DNA of 64,000 nt, from assembly GCF_000743715.1 (NCBI RefSeq), contig NZ_JQEY01000002.1, forward strand, positions 201,620 through 265,619, given 5' to 3'. This document shows positions 18,844-28,522 of the stretch, one piece after another. The stretch's first letter is position 1. Every line of letters starts with the position of its first letter. Source of the DNA: Palleronia rufa (GTDB taxonomy: Bacteria > Pseudomonadota > Alphaproteobacteria > Rhodobacterales > Rhodobacteraceae). The notes beneath the pieces are model-generated. The model ran no database searches. It was not told the origin of the DNA and was given only the letters and a program-made list of their open reading frames with translations. The translations under genes and the position numbers were made by a program.

Positions 18844-19561
18844 CCGCCGTGCCCAGATAGGCGGCCTGCACCGCCGGGTCGGCCCGGATCCGGTCGGGCG
18901 GACCCACGGCGATCAGCCCGCCGGCGTCCAGCACCGCAATCCGTCCGGCCAGGCGCATGACCACGTCCATGTTGTGCTCGACCAGCAGCACGGCGGTGGC
19001 GGCGGGCAGGTCGTCCATGAGGGCCACGAACTCGGCCACCTCGGGTTCCGACAGGCCCTGGGTGGGTTCGTCCAAGATGAACAGGGCCGGGTTCTGCGCA
19101 AGGCCCATGGCGATTTCCAGCACGCGCTGGTGGCCGTAGCTGAGATCGCCCGCGGGCTGGTCGGCGCGCGCCAGGAGGCCGACGCGGCCCAACGTCTGCT
19201 CGGTGCGGAGCTGGACCCGGCCTTCGCCGCGGACGGTGCGGCGCAGTGCCAGGGCCACGTTCTCGCGCACCGGCAGGTCGGCGAAGACGGAGGTGATCTG
19301 GAACGTATAGGCCATGCCCATGGCGATCCGCGCATGGGCCGGCAGCGCGGTGACATCGCGGCCGCGCAGCAGCACTCGGCCCCGGTCGGGCCGGATGCGG
19401 CCCGCGATCATGGCGGTGAAGGTGGATTTGCCCGACCCGTTCGGCCCGATCAGCGCCAGCGTCTCCCCCGCCGGCAGGGCAAGGTCGATGCCGTCGCAGG
19501 CGGTGACGCCGCCGAAGGATTTCGACAGGCCGCGGGTCTCCAGCAGGGTCACGGCAGCCAT
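18836..19561 (-). CDS. livG: Branched-chain amino acid/amide ABC transporter ATPase, LivG type
   Basis: The second ATPase of the importer is 241 residues from ATG at 19561. Walker A is GPNGSGKST near residue 39, the LivG-type Q-loop segment is MAYTFQITSVFADLPVRENV, the signature LSYGHQRVLEIAMGLA near 140, and Walker B FILDEPTQGLSE near 161. The longer frame upstream is out-of-frame shadow of livM. The start overlaps the livM stop region by 13 bases, so the genes are translationally coupled. Confidence 0.92.
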   Translation of the reverse strand: MAAVTLLETRGLSKSFGGVTACDGIDLALPAGETLALIGPNGSGKSTFTAMIAGRIRPDRGRVLLRGRDVTALPAHARIAMGMAYTFQITSVFADLPVRENVALALRRTVRGEGRVQLRTEQTLGRVGLLARADQPAGDLSYGHQRVLEIAMGLAQNPALFILDEPTQGLSEPEVAEFVALMDDLPAATAVLLVEHNMDVVMRLAGRIAVLDAGGLIAVGPPDRIRADPAVQAAYLGTADA

Positions 19562-20493
19562 GGCGCCGCCTTCCTGCGGATCAGCCCGGCCACTCCCTGC
19601 GGGGCAAAGAGCGTGAGGCCGATCAGCGCCGCCCCCGCGACCAGCATGTAGGCGTCGGTCACGCGGCTGGACCAGTCGATGAGATAGAACATGAGCGCCA
19701 CGCCGACGAGCGGGCCGACCGTGGTCCCCGCCCCGCCCAGAAGCACCCAGAGAAGCGGCAGGATCGAGTACTGCACGGTGGCGAAGCTGGCCCCCACATA
19801 GCCGAAGAGCATGGCATAGGCCGCCCCCGCCAGCCCCGAGAGCGTGCCCGACAGCACCACGGCGACAAGCTTCAGCCGCGCGGTGTCGTAGCCGAGCATC
19901 CGGGCGCGCTCCTCGTTCTCGCGGATGGCGATCAGGGTGCGGCCGAGGCGGGATCCGGTCAGCGCGGCGGTGGCGAGGAAACAGGCGGAAAAGAGGGTGA
20001 GCGCGGCGACCAGCCGCGCGCCGTCGCCGCGCAGGTCGAAACCGGCAAGGCGGCGCGCGGCGGCGGGCAGCACGAAGCCCTCGTCGCCGCGGGTCCAGGT
20101 GCCGAGGTAGAGGATCGTCAGGTATCCGGCCTGGGCGAACATCAGCGTCACGATCATGAAGGCGACATCGCGGGTCCGCAGCGCCAGCGCGCCGGTCAGC
20201 CCCGCCACCAGGGCGGCGGCGGCGACGCCGGCCAGAAGTGCGGCGCCCGCGGACAGGCCGCCCAGGGCCGCCGAGAGGCCGAAGCCGTACATGCCGGCCG
20301 CGAAGAACAGGGCGTGGCCCAGGCTCAAGAGCCCGGTGTAGCCGAACAGCAGATTGTAGCCCATGGCATAGACGGCCAGGACCAGGATCCGCGTCAGGTT
20401 GCCGGCGTGGTAGGCCGGAAGGGTCGCGGCCAGCAGCGCCAGGCACGCCACGATGCCGCCGTGGAGCAGCAGGCTGCGGCGCGCGTCGATCAT
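19549..20493 (-). CDS. livM: Branched-chain amino acid/amide ABC transporter permease, LivM type
   Basis: An inner-membrane permease of 314 residues with about nine hydrophobic helices. Family marks are LVLAVYAMGYNLLFGYTGLLSLGHALFF near residue 35-62 and the cytoplasmic coupling segment IRENEERARMLGYDTARLKLVAVVLSG. The ATG at 20493 overlaps the livH stop as ATGA. It pairs with LivH to form the transmembrane channel. Confidence 0.92.
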   Translation of the reverse strand: MIDARRSLLLHGGIVACLALLAATLPAYHAGNLTRILVLAVYAMGYNLLFGYTGLLSLGHALFFAAGMYGFGLSAALGGLSAGAALLAGVAAAALVAGLTGALALRTRDVAFMIVTLMFAQAGYLTILYLGTWTRGDEGFVLPAAARRLAGFDLRGDGARLVAALTLFSACFLATAALTGSRLGRTLIAIRENEERARMLGYDTARLKLVAVVLSGTLSGLAGAAYAMLFGYVGASFATVQYSILPLLWVLLGGAGTTVGPLVGVALMFYLIDWSSRVTDAYMLVAGAALIGLTLFAPQGVAGLIRRKAAPWLP

Positions 20494-21416
20494 GCCCGGG
20501 CGCGGCCCATCAGCCCCTGGGGGCGGAACACCAGCACCAGCGCCACGGCGAGGGTGGCGACGATCTTGGCCAGGGTGGGCGACAGGAACACCGACACGAT
20601 CCCGTCGGTCATCCCGATCAGCAGTGCCGCGACCACGGTACCGGGCAGGCTGCCGAGTCCGCCGATGATCACGACGATGAAGGACAGAAGCAGCGGATCG
20701 CCGCCCATCAGATAATGGGCCTGCTGGATCGGCACCACCAGCACCGCCCCCATGGCCGCCAGCGCCGCGCCCAGTCCGAAGACCCGGGCAAACACGCGGG
20801 AAACGGGAACGCCGAAGGCCCGGGCCATGTCGCGGTCCTGCTGGGTCGCGCGCATCACCAGGCCCGCGCCGGTGCGGGTCATCAGCGCCCAGAGGCCGGC
20901 CAGGATCGCGGCCGCCGCGGCGATGACGAAGAGCTTGTAGGCGGTGATGGACAGACCCCAGGGCCAGTAGAGCGCCAGGCCCTCGGCGGTGCGCTCGACC
21001 CAGGGCAGCGCGATGCGGGCGTCGAAGGGCGGCGCCACCGGGCGCGCGTCGGGGCCGAAGCCCATCAGCACGGTCTGCTCGATGACGTACATGAGGCCGA
21101 TGGTGGCGACGATGGTGCGCTCCGGGTCGTAGCCGACGCGGGCCAGGATCAGCCGGTCGGCCAGCATGGCGCCCGCCCCCACCAGCAGCGGTGCGGCCAG
21201 AAGCGCCGCGGCGAAGCCCAGCGCGGGATGCGCGCCGACAAGCTGTGCGATCCACCACGCGGCGACGGCGCCCAGCATGAAGAACGCGCCATGGGCCACG
21301 TTGACGACGCGCATCACACCGAACACCAGGCTGAGGCCCATGGCCGTCAGCGCCAGCACGGCCGAGGTGACCGCGCCCTCCAGCAGGGCCAGCATCAGGT
21401 GGGGACCGAACTCCAT
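20490..21416 (-). CDS. livH: Branched-chain amino acid/amide ABC transporter permease, LivH type
   Basis: The partner permease has 308 residues and about eight helices. The opening GAVTSAVLALTAMGLSLVFGVMRVVNVAHGAFFMLGA is characteristic of LivH. The coupling segment is MRATQQDRDMARAFGVPVSRV, and a C-terminal LVFRPQGLMGR motif is seen. It starts four bases after the binding-protein stop and overlaps livM by 4 bases. Confidence 0.92.
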   Translation of the reverse strand: MEFGPHLMLALLEGAVTSAVLALTAMGLSLVFGVMRVVNVAHGAFFMLGAVAAWWIAQLVGAHPALGFAAALLAAPLLVGAGAMLADRLILARVGYDPERTIVATIGLMYVIEQTVLMGFGPDARPVAPPFDARIALPWVERTAEGLALYWPWGLSITAYKLFVIAAAAAILAGLWALMTRTGAGLVMRATQQDRDMARAFGVPVSRVFARVFGLGAALAAMGAVLVVPIQQAHYLMGGDPLLLSFIVVIIGGLGSLPGTVVAALLIGMTDGIVSVFLSPTLAKIVATLAVALVLVFRPQGLMGRARA

Positions 21417-21420
21417 CGCG

Positions 21421-22707
21421 TCAGAACGGACGCGTCGTGTAGTCCACCTCGTCCTCGTAGAGCGTGTCCTCGACCGAGGTCTCGTGGACGCGGATCAGAC
21501 GGCCGCCCTCCACCCGGCTGACGCTCTGGCGGCCGAACACCTGGTGGGTGCGGCCGTTGAAGAGCTTGTCGCCCTGGGGGTGGTCGTCGGACAGCGGCAT
21601 GTCGGTCATGGCCTCCACCGCCTCGATCAGCGCCGGGCGGTCGGAGGGGCCGCGGTATCCCGCCGTCTCCATGCCGGCCTTGATGACCGACAGCGTTTCC
21701 CATACGCCGAACATGTGCGCGTAGGTGGAGACGTCCCGGGGATCGTCGATCGAGGCGCCGGTGTCGTCCACCCCCACGGCGGCGCGGTAGCGCGCGTCGT
21801 GCCCGGTCTGGTCGGGCTGGGCGAAGCGCGGCATCCCCTCCCACAGATGGGAGCCTTCCAGGAACTCCAGGCCGGGGCTGGCGATGTCCACCGCCTCCAG
21901 GCTGTCGATGAAGCCGAAGAGCGCAGGACCGCGGCCGCCGAAGAATTCGCCCATCTCGCGCACGAAGGTCAGGACGGCGGGGCCGACCATGACATGGTAG
22001 AGCACCTCCGTCTCACGCGGGATGCGGGGAAAGTAGCGGGTAAACGAGGTCTCCGCCGGCGGGACCGGGATCTGGGCGATGACCTCACCGCCCTGGGCCG
22101 CGATGGCGTCGGTGAAGAATTCCCGGTGATCGTGACCGAAGGCGAAGTCGGGGAAGATCATGGTGACCTTCCGGCCGATGTTCGCGGCGACATAGGGCGC
22201 CACGGAGCGGACCTGGCTTTTGACGTCGGTGATGCCGGGTTGCAGCGTGTAGCGGTTGAGCGTCCCGGAGGCGACGTGATGCCCCTCGGACACCACGAAA
22301 TAGGGCATCTTCAGCTCTGCGGCCCGGGGCGCGGAGCCGATCACCACATTGGAGAACAAGGGCCCGAACACCAGGTCGGCGCCGTGGAGATTGGCGAAGC
22401 GGTCCAGCACCTCGGCGCCGCGGCGGGGGTCGGTGCCGTCGTCCTCTGCGATCATCCGCACCTGACGGCCCGCGATGCCGCCGGCGTCGTTGATCCGGGC
22501 GACGGCGGCGGTGGCCACACGCTCGTACCAGCGCCCGTAGGCGGCGCCGATGCCGGTGCGGTGGACCTGAAACCCCAGCTTCAGCGGGCCGGCGCCCTGG
22601 GAATGGGCCATGCGCGCCACATCCCCCAGCAGCACCGCGGCCCCGGCGGCGCCGAACGTGGCAAGCGCCCTGCGGCGCGTCGGGGCGGGTCGGGGGGGCT
22701 GGGTCAT
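21421..22707 (-). CDS. HAAT-family ABC transporter substrate-binding protein with Tat signal
   Basis: The receptor of the LivHMGF importer is 428 residues. The N-terminus carries a twin-arginine signal (TRRRALATFGAAGAAVLLG), so the protein is probably exported folded. The mature part has the periplasmic-binding-protein type 1 fold, with LKLGFQVHRTGIGAAYGRWYE, VRMIAEDDGTDPRRGAEVLDRF and VVIGSAPRAAELKMPYFV. The ATG at 22707 is chosen over one 25 codons upstream because it places the Tat motif near the start. It is the first gene of the operon and divergent from the next cluster. Confidence 0.9.
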   Translation of the reverse strand: MTQPPRPAPTRRRALATFGAAGAAVLLGDVARMAHSQGAGPLKLGFQVHRTGIGAAYGRWYERVATAAVARINDAGGIAGRQVRMIAEDDGTDPRRGAEVLDRFANLHGADLVFGPLFSNVVIGSAPRAAELKMPYFVVSEGHHVASGTLNRYTLQPGITDVKSQVRSVAPYVAANIGRKVTMIFPDFAFGHDHREFFTDAIAAQGGEVIAQIPVPPAETSFTRYFPRIPRETEVLYHVMVGPAVLTFVREMGEFFGGRGPALFGFIDSLEAVDIASPGLEFLEGSHLWEGMPRFAQPDQTGHDARYRAAVGVDDTGASIDDPRDVSTYAHMFGVWETLSVIKAGMETAGYRGPSDRPALIEAVEAMTDMPLSDDHPQGDKLFNGRTHQVFGRQSVSRVEGGRLIRVHETSVEDTLYEDEVDYTTRPF

Positions 22708-22887
22708 GGCGGCCTCTGATTGGGGCGGGGTCGATACACGTAATGGCCCCGCGCCGCGCCGCGGTCCAGCCTTTCGCGGCAATTGCGGGGCAGGGCCCGC
22801 GGGAAATCGGCACCCTGCGCGGCCGGTCGCTGGCGCCCGGGCCGGTTGGTCCCTATATCGGAGGCGAACCGTTGCCGGGGGCCGCCC

Positions 22888-23133
22888 ATGCCGCGCCTTC
22901 TTCTGACCGCCCTGGTTGCCGCGCTGGTCGCGGCGCTGATCGCGCTTGCCGCCCGCAGCCTGGCAGAGGCCGGGCGGGGACTGCGCGGCCGTCTGGCGGG
23001 AGCGCAGGACGCCGACGGGACGGGAACCGGACGGACGGCCCGCAACAGACTGGGAGAGACACCGATGCAGCGCCTGTCCTTCGTCCTTCTGGTGGCGCTG
23101 ATCTTCTACGCGGCTATCTGGGGGGCCGGATGA
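22888..23133 (+). CDS. Small two-helix membrane protein, function unknown
   Basis: The 81-residue product has a hydrophobic N-terminal helix (LLLTALVAALVAALIALAA, residues 4-22), a short polar arginine/glycine loop, and a second helix near the C-terminus (LSFVLLVALIFYAAIWGAG). I do not recognise a family. The stop overlaps the XpaC start by 4 bases, so it heads the cluster. A purine-rich GGGGG precedes the ATG by about five bases. It may be an envelope partner of the downstream proteins. Confidence 0.7.
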   Translation: MPRLLLTALVAALVAALIALAARSLAEAGRGLRGRLAGAQDADGTGTGRTARNRLGETPMQRLSFVLLVALIFYAAIWGAG

Positions 23134-24002
23134 TGGCCGAACGCTACGGAGGCGTCCATTCGCCGGGCGGCCCGCCGGCGGCCGCCGCGCGGCCCCGGCG
23201 ACGCAGCCGCGCCGGCGCGCGGGCCAACGCGCTCTTCGTGGCGCCCGTGCCGCTGCTCTTGACCGCCTTTGGGCAGGACCCGCTGGGCCTGGCCTTCGAC
23301 CTGGCCGCCTTCTTCGTGCTGATCGGCGCCGCGTGGCTGACCCGCGAGGGGCTGCGGGCCGAAGACGCCTATGACGCGCGGCCGACCGCCCGCCGCCCCG
23401 CCCTGCCCCGCAAGATGCTGGGCGCCGCGGCCACCGGCGCGGGCCTGGCGCTGGCCGGGCTGCCGGCGCTGGGCGGCGCGCTCGTGCTGGCGGTGCTGGG
23501 GATGGCGCTGCATGTGGCGGCCTTCGGCATCGACCCGTTGCGCAACAAGCACGCCGCCGGCGCCCCCGGCTGGCAGTCAGAGCGCGTCGCCCGCGCCGTG
23601 GACGAGGCCGAGGCGCATCTGGCCGCCATGCGGGACGCCGTGGCGCGGACCGGCGACCGGCCCCTCACGGCGCGGGTCGAGGGGTTCGCGGCCACCGCCC
23701 GCGCGCTCTTCCGGCGGGTCGAGGAAGACCCCCGCGACCTGCCCCAGGCCCGCCGCTGGCTGGGCGTCTACCTGCTGGGCGCGCGCGACGCGGCGCGCAA
23801 ATACGCCGATCTTTCCGGCCGGGTGCGGGACCCGCAGGCGCGCGACGCGTTCACATCGTTGCTCGACGACCTCGAACAGGGATTCGCGCGCCGGACCGAG
23901 ACGATGCTGCTTGACGACCGTTCCGATCTGGACATCGAAATCGACGTGCTCAGGGACCGTCTGGACCGCGAAGGCGTTGCCATGGGACGAAAGGACGACT
24001 GA
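23130..24002 (+). CDS. XpaC-like (5-bromo-4-chloroindolyl phosphate hydrolysis) family protein
   Basis: The 290-residue product has a proline- and arginine-rich N-terminus and about four hydrophobic segments between residues 30 and 130. A charged coiled C-terminal half follows (AVDEAEAHLAAMRDAVARTGDRPL, then RRWLGVYLLGARDAARKYADL). This arrangement and the gene next door fit the XpaC family, named for a colony-colour phenotype in Bacillus; no phosphatase motif is seen. XpaC and TelA genes are commonly adjacent in bacteria. TelA starts four bases after the stop. Confidence 0.8.
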   Translation: MMAERYGGVHSPGGPPAAAARPRRRSRAGARANALFVAPVPLLLTAFGQDPLGLAFDLAAFFVLIGAAWLTREGLRAEDAYDARPTARRPALPRKMLGAAATGAGLALAGLPALGGALVLAVLGMALHVAAFGIDPLRNKHAAGAPGWQSERVARAVDEAEAHLAAMRDAVARTGDRPLTARVEGFAATARALFRRVEEDPRDLPQARRWLGVYLLGARDAARKYADLSGRVRDPQARDAFTSLLDDLEQGFARRTETMLLDDRSDLDIEIDVLRDRLDREGVAMGRKDD

Positions 24003-24006
24003 CGCG

Positions 24007-25167
24007 ATGCCGAACGACACGCCGAAAGACCCGCTGCAGACAGAGGTCGCGGATATCGCCGCCGAACCCGCCACCGCCCCGGCGGCCACCACGGTGCCGG
24101 ACTACGCCCTCACCGAAGGCGCGGCGCGGCGCGCGCTCGACGCGCGTCTGGCCGAGATCGATATCGCCGACGCCGGCTCGATCATCGGCTTCGGGTCCGC
24201 CGCGCAGGAGGAGCTGCAGCAGATCAGCCAGTCGATGCTGGCCGACGTCAAGAACAAGGAGACCGGACCGGCGGGGGACAGCTTGCGCCGGATGGTGTCT
24301 GCGCTGCGGGGGTTTTCCACCGCCGAACTGGACGTGCGGCGGCAACGGACGCTGTTCGAGCGGCTTTTGGGACGCGCCGCGCCGGTGTCGCGCTTCATCG
24401 CGAAATACGAGGACGTCCAGAGCCAGATCGACGACATCACCGGAGAGTTGCAGGGCCATGAGCACCGGCTGCTGAAGGACATCAAGGCGCTGGACCTGCT
24501 CTACGACAAGACGCTGGAATTCTACGACGAACTCGCCCTCTACATCGCCGCCGGGGAGGAAAAGCTGCGCCGGATCGACGCCGAGGACATCCCCGCGGCA
24601 GAGGCCCGCGCCGGCGACGGCACGGGCGACGACGTGATCGACGCCCAAAGCCTGCGCGACCTGCGCGCCGCCCGCGACGACCTGGAGCGGCGGGTCCACG
24701 ACCTGCGGCTGACCCGTCAGGTCACGATGCAGTCCCTGCCGTCGATCCGGCTGGTGCAGGAGAACGACAAGTCGCTGGTGATGAAGATCAACTCCACCCT
24801 GGTCAACACCGTGCCCCTGTGGGAGACGCAGCTGGCCCAGGCGGTGACGATCCAGCGGTCCGAGGAGGCCGCCGACGCGGTGAGATCGGCCAACGACCTG
24901 ACCAACGAGCTGTTGACCTCGAACGCCAGGAACCTGCGCGGGGCCAACGCCAAGGTCCGCACCCAGGTCGAGCGCGGCGTGTTCGACATCGAGGCGGTCA
25001 AGACCGCCAATGCCGAGCTGATCGCCACCATAGAAGAGAGCCTGGCCATCGCCGACCGGGGCAAGGCCGCGCGCAGCGCCGCCGAGGGCGACCTGGCGAA
25101 GATGGAATCCGACCTGCGCGACACCCTGTCCCGCGCCCGCGGCCGCGCCACCGCCGGGGGCGGCTGA
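24007..25167 (+). CDS. TelA family (toxic anion resistance) protein
   Basis: A 386-residue, largely alpha-helical cytoplasmic protein with extended coiled-coil stretches. The family core is readable: AQEELQQISQSMLADVKNKETGPAGDSL, LFERLLGRAAPVSRFIAKYEDVQSQID, and IRLVQENDKSLVMKINSTLVNTVPLWETQLAQA. The name comes from tellurite-resistance loci, but many TelA homologues have no role in tellurite resistance. Together with XpaC and the SPFH protein it suggests envelope or phage-type stress. Only one base separates its stop from the DUF2927 gene. Confidence 0.9.
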   Translation: MPNDTPKDPLQTEVADIAAEPATAPAATTVPDYALTEGAARRALDARLAEIDIADAGSIIGFGSAAQEELQQISQSMLADVKNKETGPAGDSLRRMVSALRGFSTAELDVRRQRTLFERLLGRAAPVSRFIAKYEDVQSQIDDITGELQGHEHRLLKDIKALDLLYDKTLEFYDELALYIAAGEEKLRRIDAEDIPAAEARAGDGTGDDVIDAQSLRDLRAARDDLERRVHDLRLTRQVTMQSLPSIRLVQENDKSLVMKINSTLVNTVPLWETQLAQAVTIQRSEEAADAVRSANDLTNELLTSNARNLRGANAKVRTQVERGVFDIEAVKTANAELIATIEESLAIADRGKAARSAAEGDLAKMESDLRDTLSRARGRATAGGG

Positions 25168-25168
25168 G

Positions 25169-26131
25169 ATGGGCGGGCGCGCGGCCCTGTCGGCTCTGGC
25201 GGCGGTCCTGGCCGCCGCGGGGTGCGTCCAGTCCACCGACACGGTGCCGGACAAGACCCCCCCCCAGGCGCGCGCCGCCCCTGAGCCGCCGCGCTCTCCC
25301 CGGCCCCCGGCCGCCCTACGAACCGATCCCGAGAGCGAGGCTCTGCGGGCCTATTACACGCGGGTCCAGGCCGGGCTGGAGGCTCAGGGGCTGCTGCGCC
25401 GGGACGGCGGCGGGCCGGATACGCCCTATGACGCCGACCGGCTGGCCGAGACGTTCCTGCAGCTGGCCTTCTACGAGGAATACGCCCCCGATACGGGCGT
25501 GCTGATCGCGCGCGAGACGCGCTCTCGGCTGCACCGCTGGACGGAGCCGGTGCGGATCGAGACCCGGTTCGGACGCTCCGTGCCGGCCGGTGAGCGGGTG
25601 CGCGACCGGGGCGACGTGGCGCGGTTTGCCGGCCGGCTGTCGCGGGCCGCGAACCACCCGATCTCTGCCGTGCCCCAGGGCGGCAACTTCGTGGTCTACA
25701 TCGTCAATGAGGCGGAGCGCCGCGCGCTTGGCCCGGAGCTTTCGGCCCTGGTGCCGGGCATGGGGCCCACGGCGCTGGATTCGGTTCTGAACCTGCCGCG
25801 GTCCAGCTATTGCCTGGTCTTCGCCGCCGACCGGGAGGAGACCGGCGGCTACAGCCGCGCCGTGGCGATCATCCGGGCCGAGCACCCCCCCCTCCTGCGG
25901 CTGTCGTGCATCCACGAGGAGGTGGCGCAAGGGCTGGGGCTGGCCAACGACAGCCCGCGCGCCCGGCCGTCGATCTTCAACGACGACGAGGAATTCGCGC
26001 TTCTGACCACCATGGACGAGCAACTGCTGCGGATCCTCTACGACCCGCGGCTGAAACCCGGCATGAGCGAGGAAGAGGCGCGCCCCATGGTCTTTCGCAT
26101 CGCGCGGGAGATCATGGGCGCGCAAAGCTGA
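25169..26131 (+). CDS. DUF2927 domain lipoprotein
   Basis: The 320-residue product has a lipoprotein signal (LAAVLAAAGC, lipid on Cys near 21), then a proline-rich linker and a globular domain from about residue 55. The conserved block near residues 248-290 contains CIHEEVAQGLGLANDSP and SIFNDDEEFALLTTMDEQLLRILYDPRLKPGM. The HEEVAQ piece resembles a partial metalloprotease-like helix (HExxx) but is not a canonical HExxH. The family is uncharacterised; the protein should sit in the periplasm on a membrane anchor. Confidence 0.85.
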   Translation: MGGRAALSALAAVLAAAGCVQSTDTVPDKTPPQARAAPEPPRSPRPPAALRTDPESEALRAYYTRVQAGLEAQGLLRRDGGGPDTPYDADRLAETFLQLAFYEEYAPDTGVLIARETRSRLHRWTEPVRIETRFGRSVPAGERVRDRGDVARFAGRLSRAANHPISAVPQGGNFVVYIVNEAERRALGPELSALVPGMGPTALDSVLNLPRSSYCLVFAADREETGGYSRAVAIIRAEHPPLLRLSCIHEEVAQGLGLANDSPRARPSIFNDDEEFALLTTMDEQLLRILYDPRLKPGMSEEEARPMVFRIAREIMGAQS

Positions 26132-26203
26132 GGCGCCGCCCCATCCGCAGGCCGGGCCGACAAGGCCCCGGGGATGGCGGGCGGCGCGGAAAAAGGGACG
26201 GAC

Positions 26204-27313
<1,110 letters not shown>

Positions 27314-27364
27314 TCCGGCACGCATTCCCAGCGGGATTCCGGCCCGGATCGAAGGATATGTTCC

Positions 27365-27847
27365 ATGGCCCAGAGAGACTCCTACTCCGCGTCCCAGATC
27401 GCGCTGCACTGGGCCATCGTGCTGGCCGTCGCCGCGACCTGGCTGGCCAGCGACGGCATGGGCAAGCTGGTGGATCAGAAAATGCAGGGCACCCTGACCA
27501 CGACCTGGCCGCTGCACGTGATCCTGGGGCTGACGGTCCTGACCCTTGCGGCGATCCGGCTGGTCGTGCGCCTGTCGCGGGGGGCGCCGGGCGCCAAGCC
27601 GGGCACGCCGGAACCGCTTGCCAAGGCGCGGCACTGGGGGCACGTCCTGCTCTACGTGCTGTTGATCGGCACGCCGCTGGGCGGGATCGCGGTGTGGTTC
27701 CTGGGGATCGACGCCGTCGCGCCATGGCATCCGATCGCCGGCAACGCGCTGGTCATCCTGGCCGGTCTGCACGCGGCACTGGGACTCTACCATCATTATG
27801 TGCGCAAGGACGGCACGCTGCGGCGGATGATGACGCCGAACCCCTGA
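27365..27847 (+). CDS. Cytochrome b561 family protein (CybB type)
   Basis: A 160-residue, four-helix inner-membrane di-heme protein. Candidate heme histidines are His15 (ALHWAIVLAV), the His in PLHVILGLTVL, the pair in KARHWGHVLLYVLLIGTP, and GLHAALGLYHHYV. The CybB family moves electrons between quinol and membrane or periplasmic acceptors, and some members act as superoxide oxidase. It lies 51 bases after the SPFH gene and 16 before a second cytochrome-like gene. Confidence 0.9.
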   Translation: MAQRDSYSASQIALHWAIVLAVAATWLASDGMGKLVDQKMQGTLTTTWPLHVILGLTVLTLAAIRLVVRLSRGAPGAKPGTPEPLAKARHWGHVLLYVLLIGTPLGGIAVWFLGIDAVAPWHPIAGNALVILAGLHAALGLYHHYVRKDGTLRRMMTPNP

Positions 27848-27863
27848 ACCTGGCCGCGCGCGG

Positions 27864-28469
27864 ATGAGCATGGCGAAACTCCGCGCCGCGCGCCCGCGTG
27901 GCTTGGCCATGTCGCTTGGCCGATCGCTCCACCGCCGCCTGCCGGCCCGCCGGGCCTGGCTGAAGTCGCTGCATCTGGCGATGATCCCGCTGTTCGCCTG
28001 GTTCATGGTGATGCAGCCCGACGACGTGGTGCCCATGGGTGAGCTTGCCTGGGACATCCATTCCAAGCTGGCGCTGGTGTTCGTGTCCATGGTGCTCTTC
28101 TGGTATGCCGACTACCTGCGCCGCGGTCTGGCGGGACGGCCGGGGCCGAAGCTGGGACCCCGCGCACGGGCGTTTCACCGCGGCCTGCACCGCACGCTGA
28201 TCTGGGGGCTGTTCCTGGTGGCGCTGTCGGGGTTCGGGCTGGGGCTGACCTCTGCCACGCTTCTCAAGGCGGGCGACATCCTGCCCGTGGCGCCGCCCCT
28301 GGACATGCCGCGGCTCAACGCGCTCATCGGCTGGTTCCACACGGTGGAGTTCTACGCGCTGGGCGGCGTCGTCCTGGTCCATGCGGGGTTCCATGTCTGG
28401 CGCCATGTCCGCCTGCGCGACAACGCGCTCAGGATCATGGCGCCCCGGGCGCTGCACCGGTTCCTGTAG
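27864..28469 (+). CDS. Cytochrome b/b6-like membrane protein
   Basis: A 201-residue protein with about four hydrophobic segments. Conserved histidines are in KSLHLAMIPLFAWFM, AWDIHSKLALVFVSM, FHRGLHRTLIWGLFLVALSG and VVLVHAGFHVWRHV. This fits a cytochrome b561-type domain with two hemes. Arginine-rich cytoplasmic flanks are seen at both ends. It follows the CybB-like gene closely, and the two may form a redox pair. Confidence 0.85.
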   Translation: MSMAKLRAARPRGLAMSLGRSLHRRLPARRAWLKSLHLAMIPLFAWFMVMQPDDVVPMGELAWDIHSKLALVFVSMVLFWYADYLRRGLAGRPGPKLGPRARAFHRGLHRTLIWGLFLVALSGFGLGLTSATLLKAGDILPVAPPLDMPRLNALIGWFHTVEFYALGGVVLVHAGFHVWRHVRLRDNALRIMAPRALHRFL

Positions 28470-28522
28470 GCCCGGCGGACGATTGCGAAGGCCCGCGGGC
28501 TCTTCTATCCCGGGGGGGGCGG

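Noticed and set aside
24007-25167. Calling the TelA protein a tellurite-resistance determinant
   Set aside because: The name is historical. No tellurite-specific genes (terB/C/D or a thiopurine methyltransferase) are adjacent, and the neighbours point to membrane stress.
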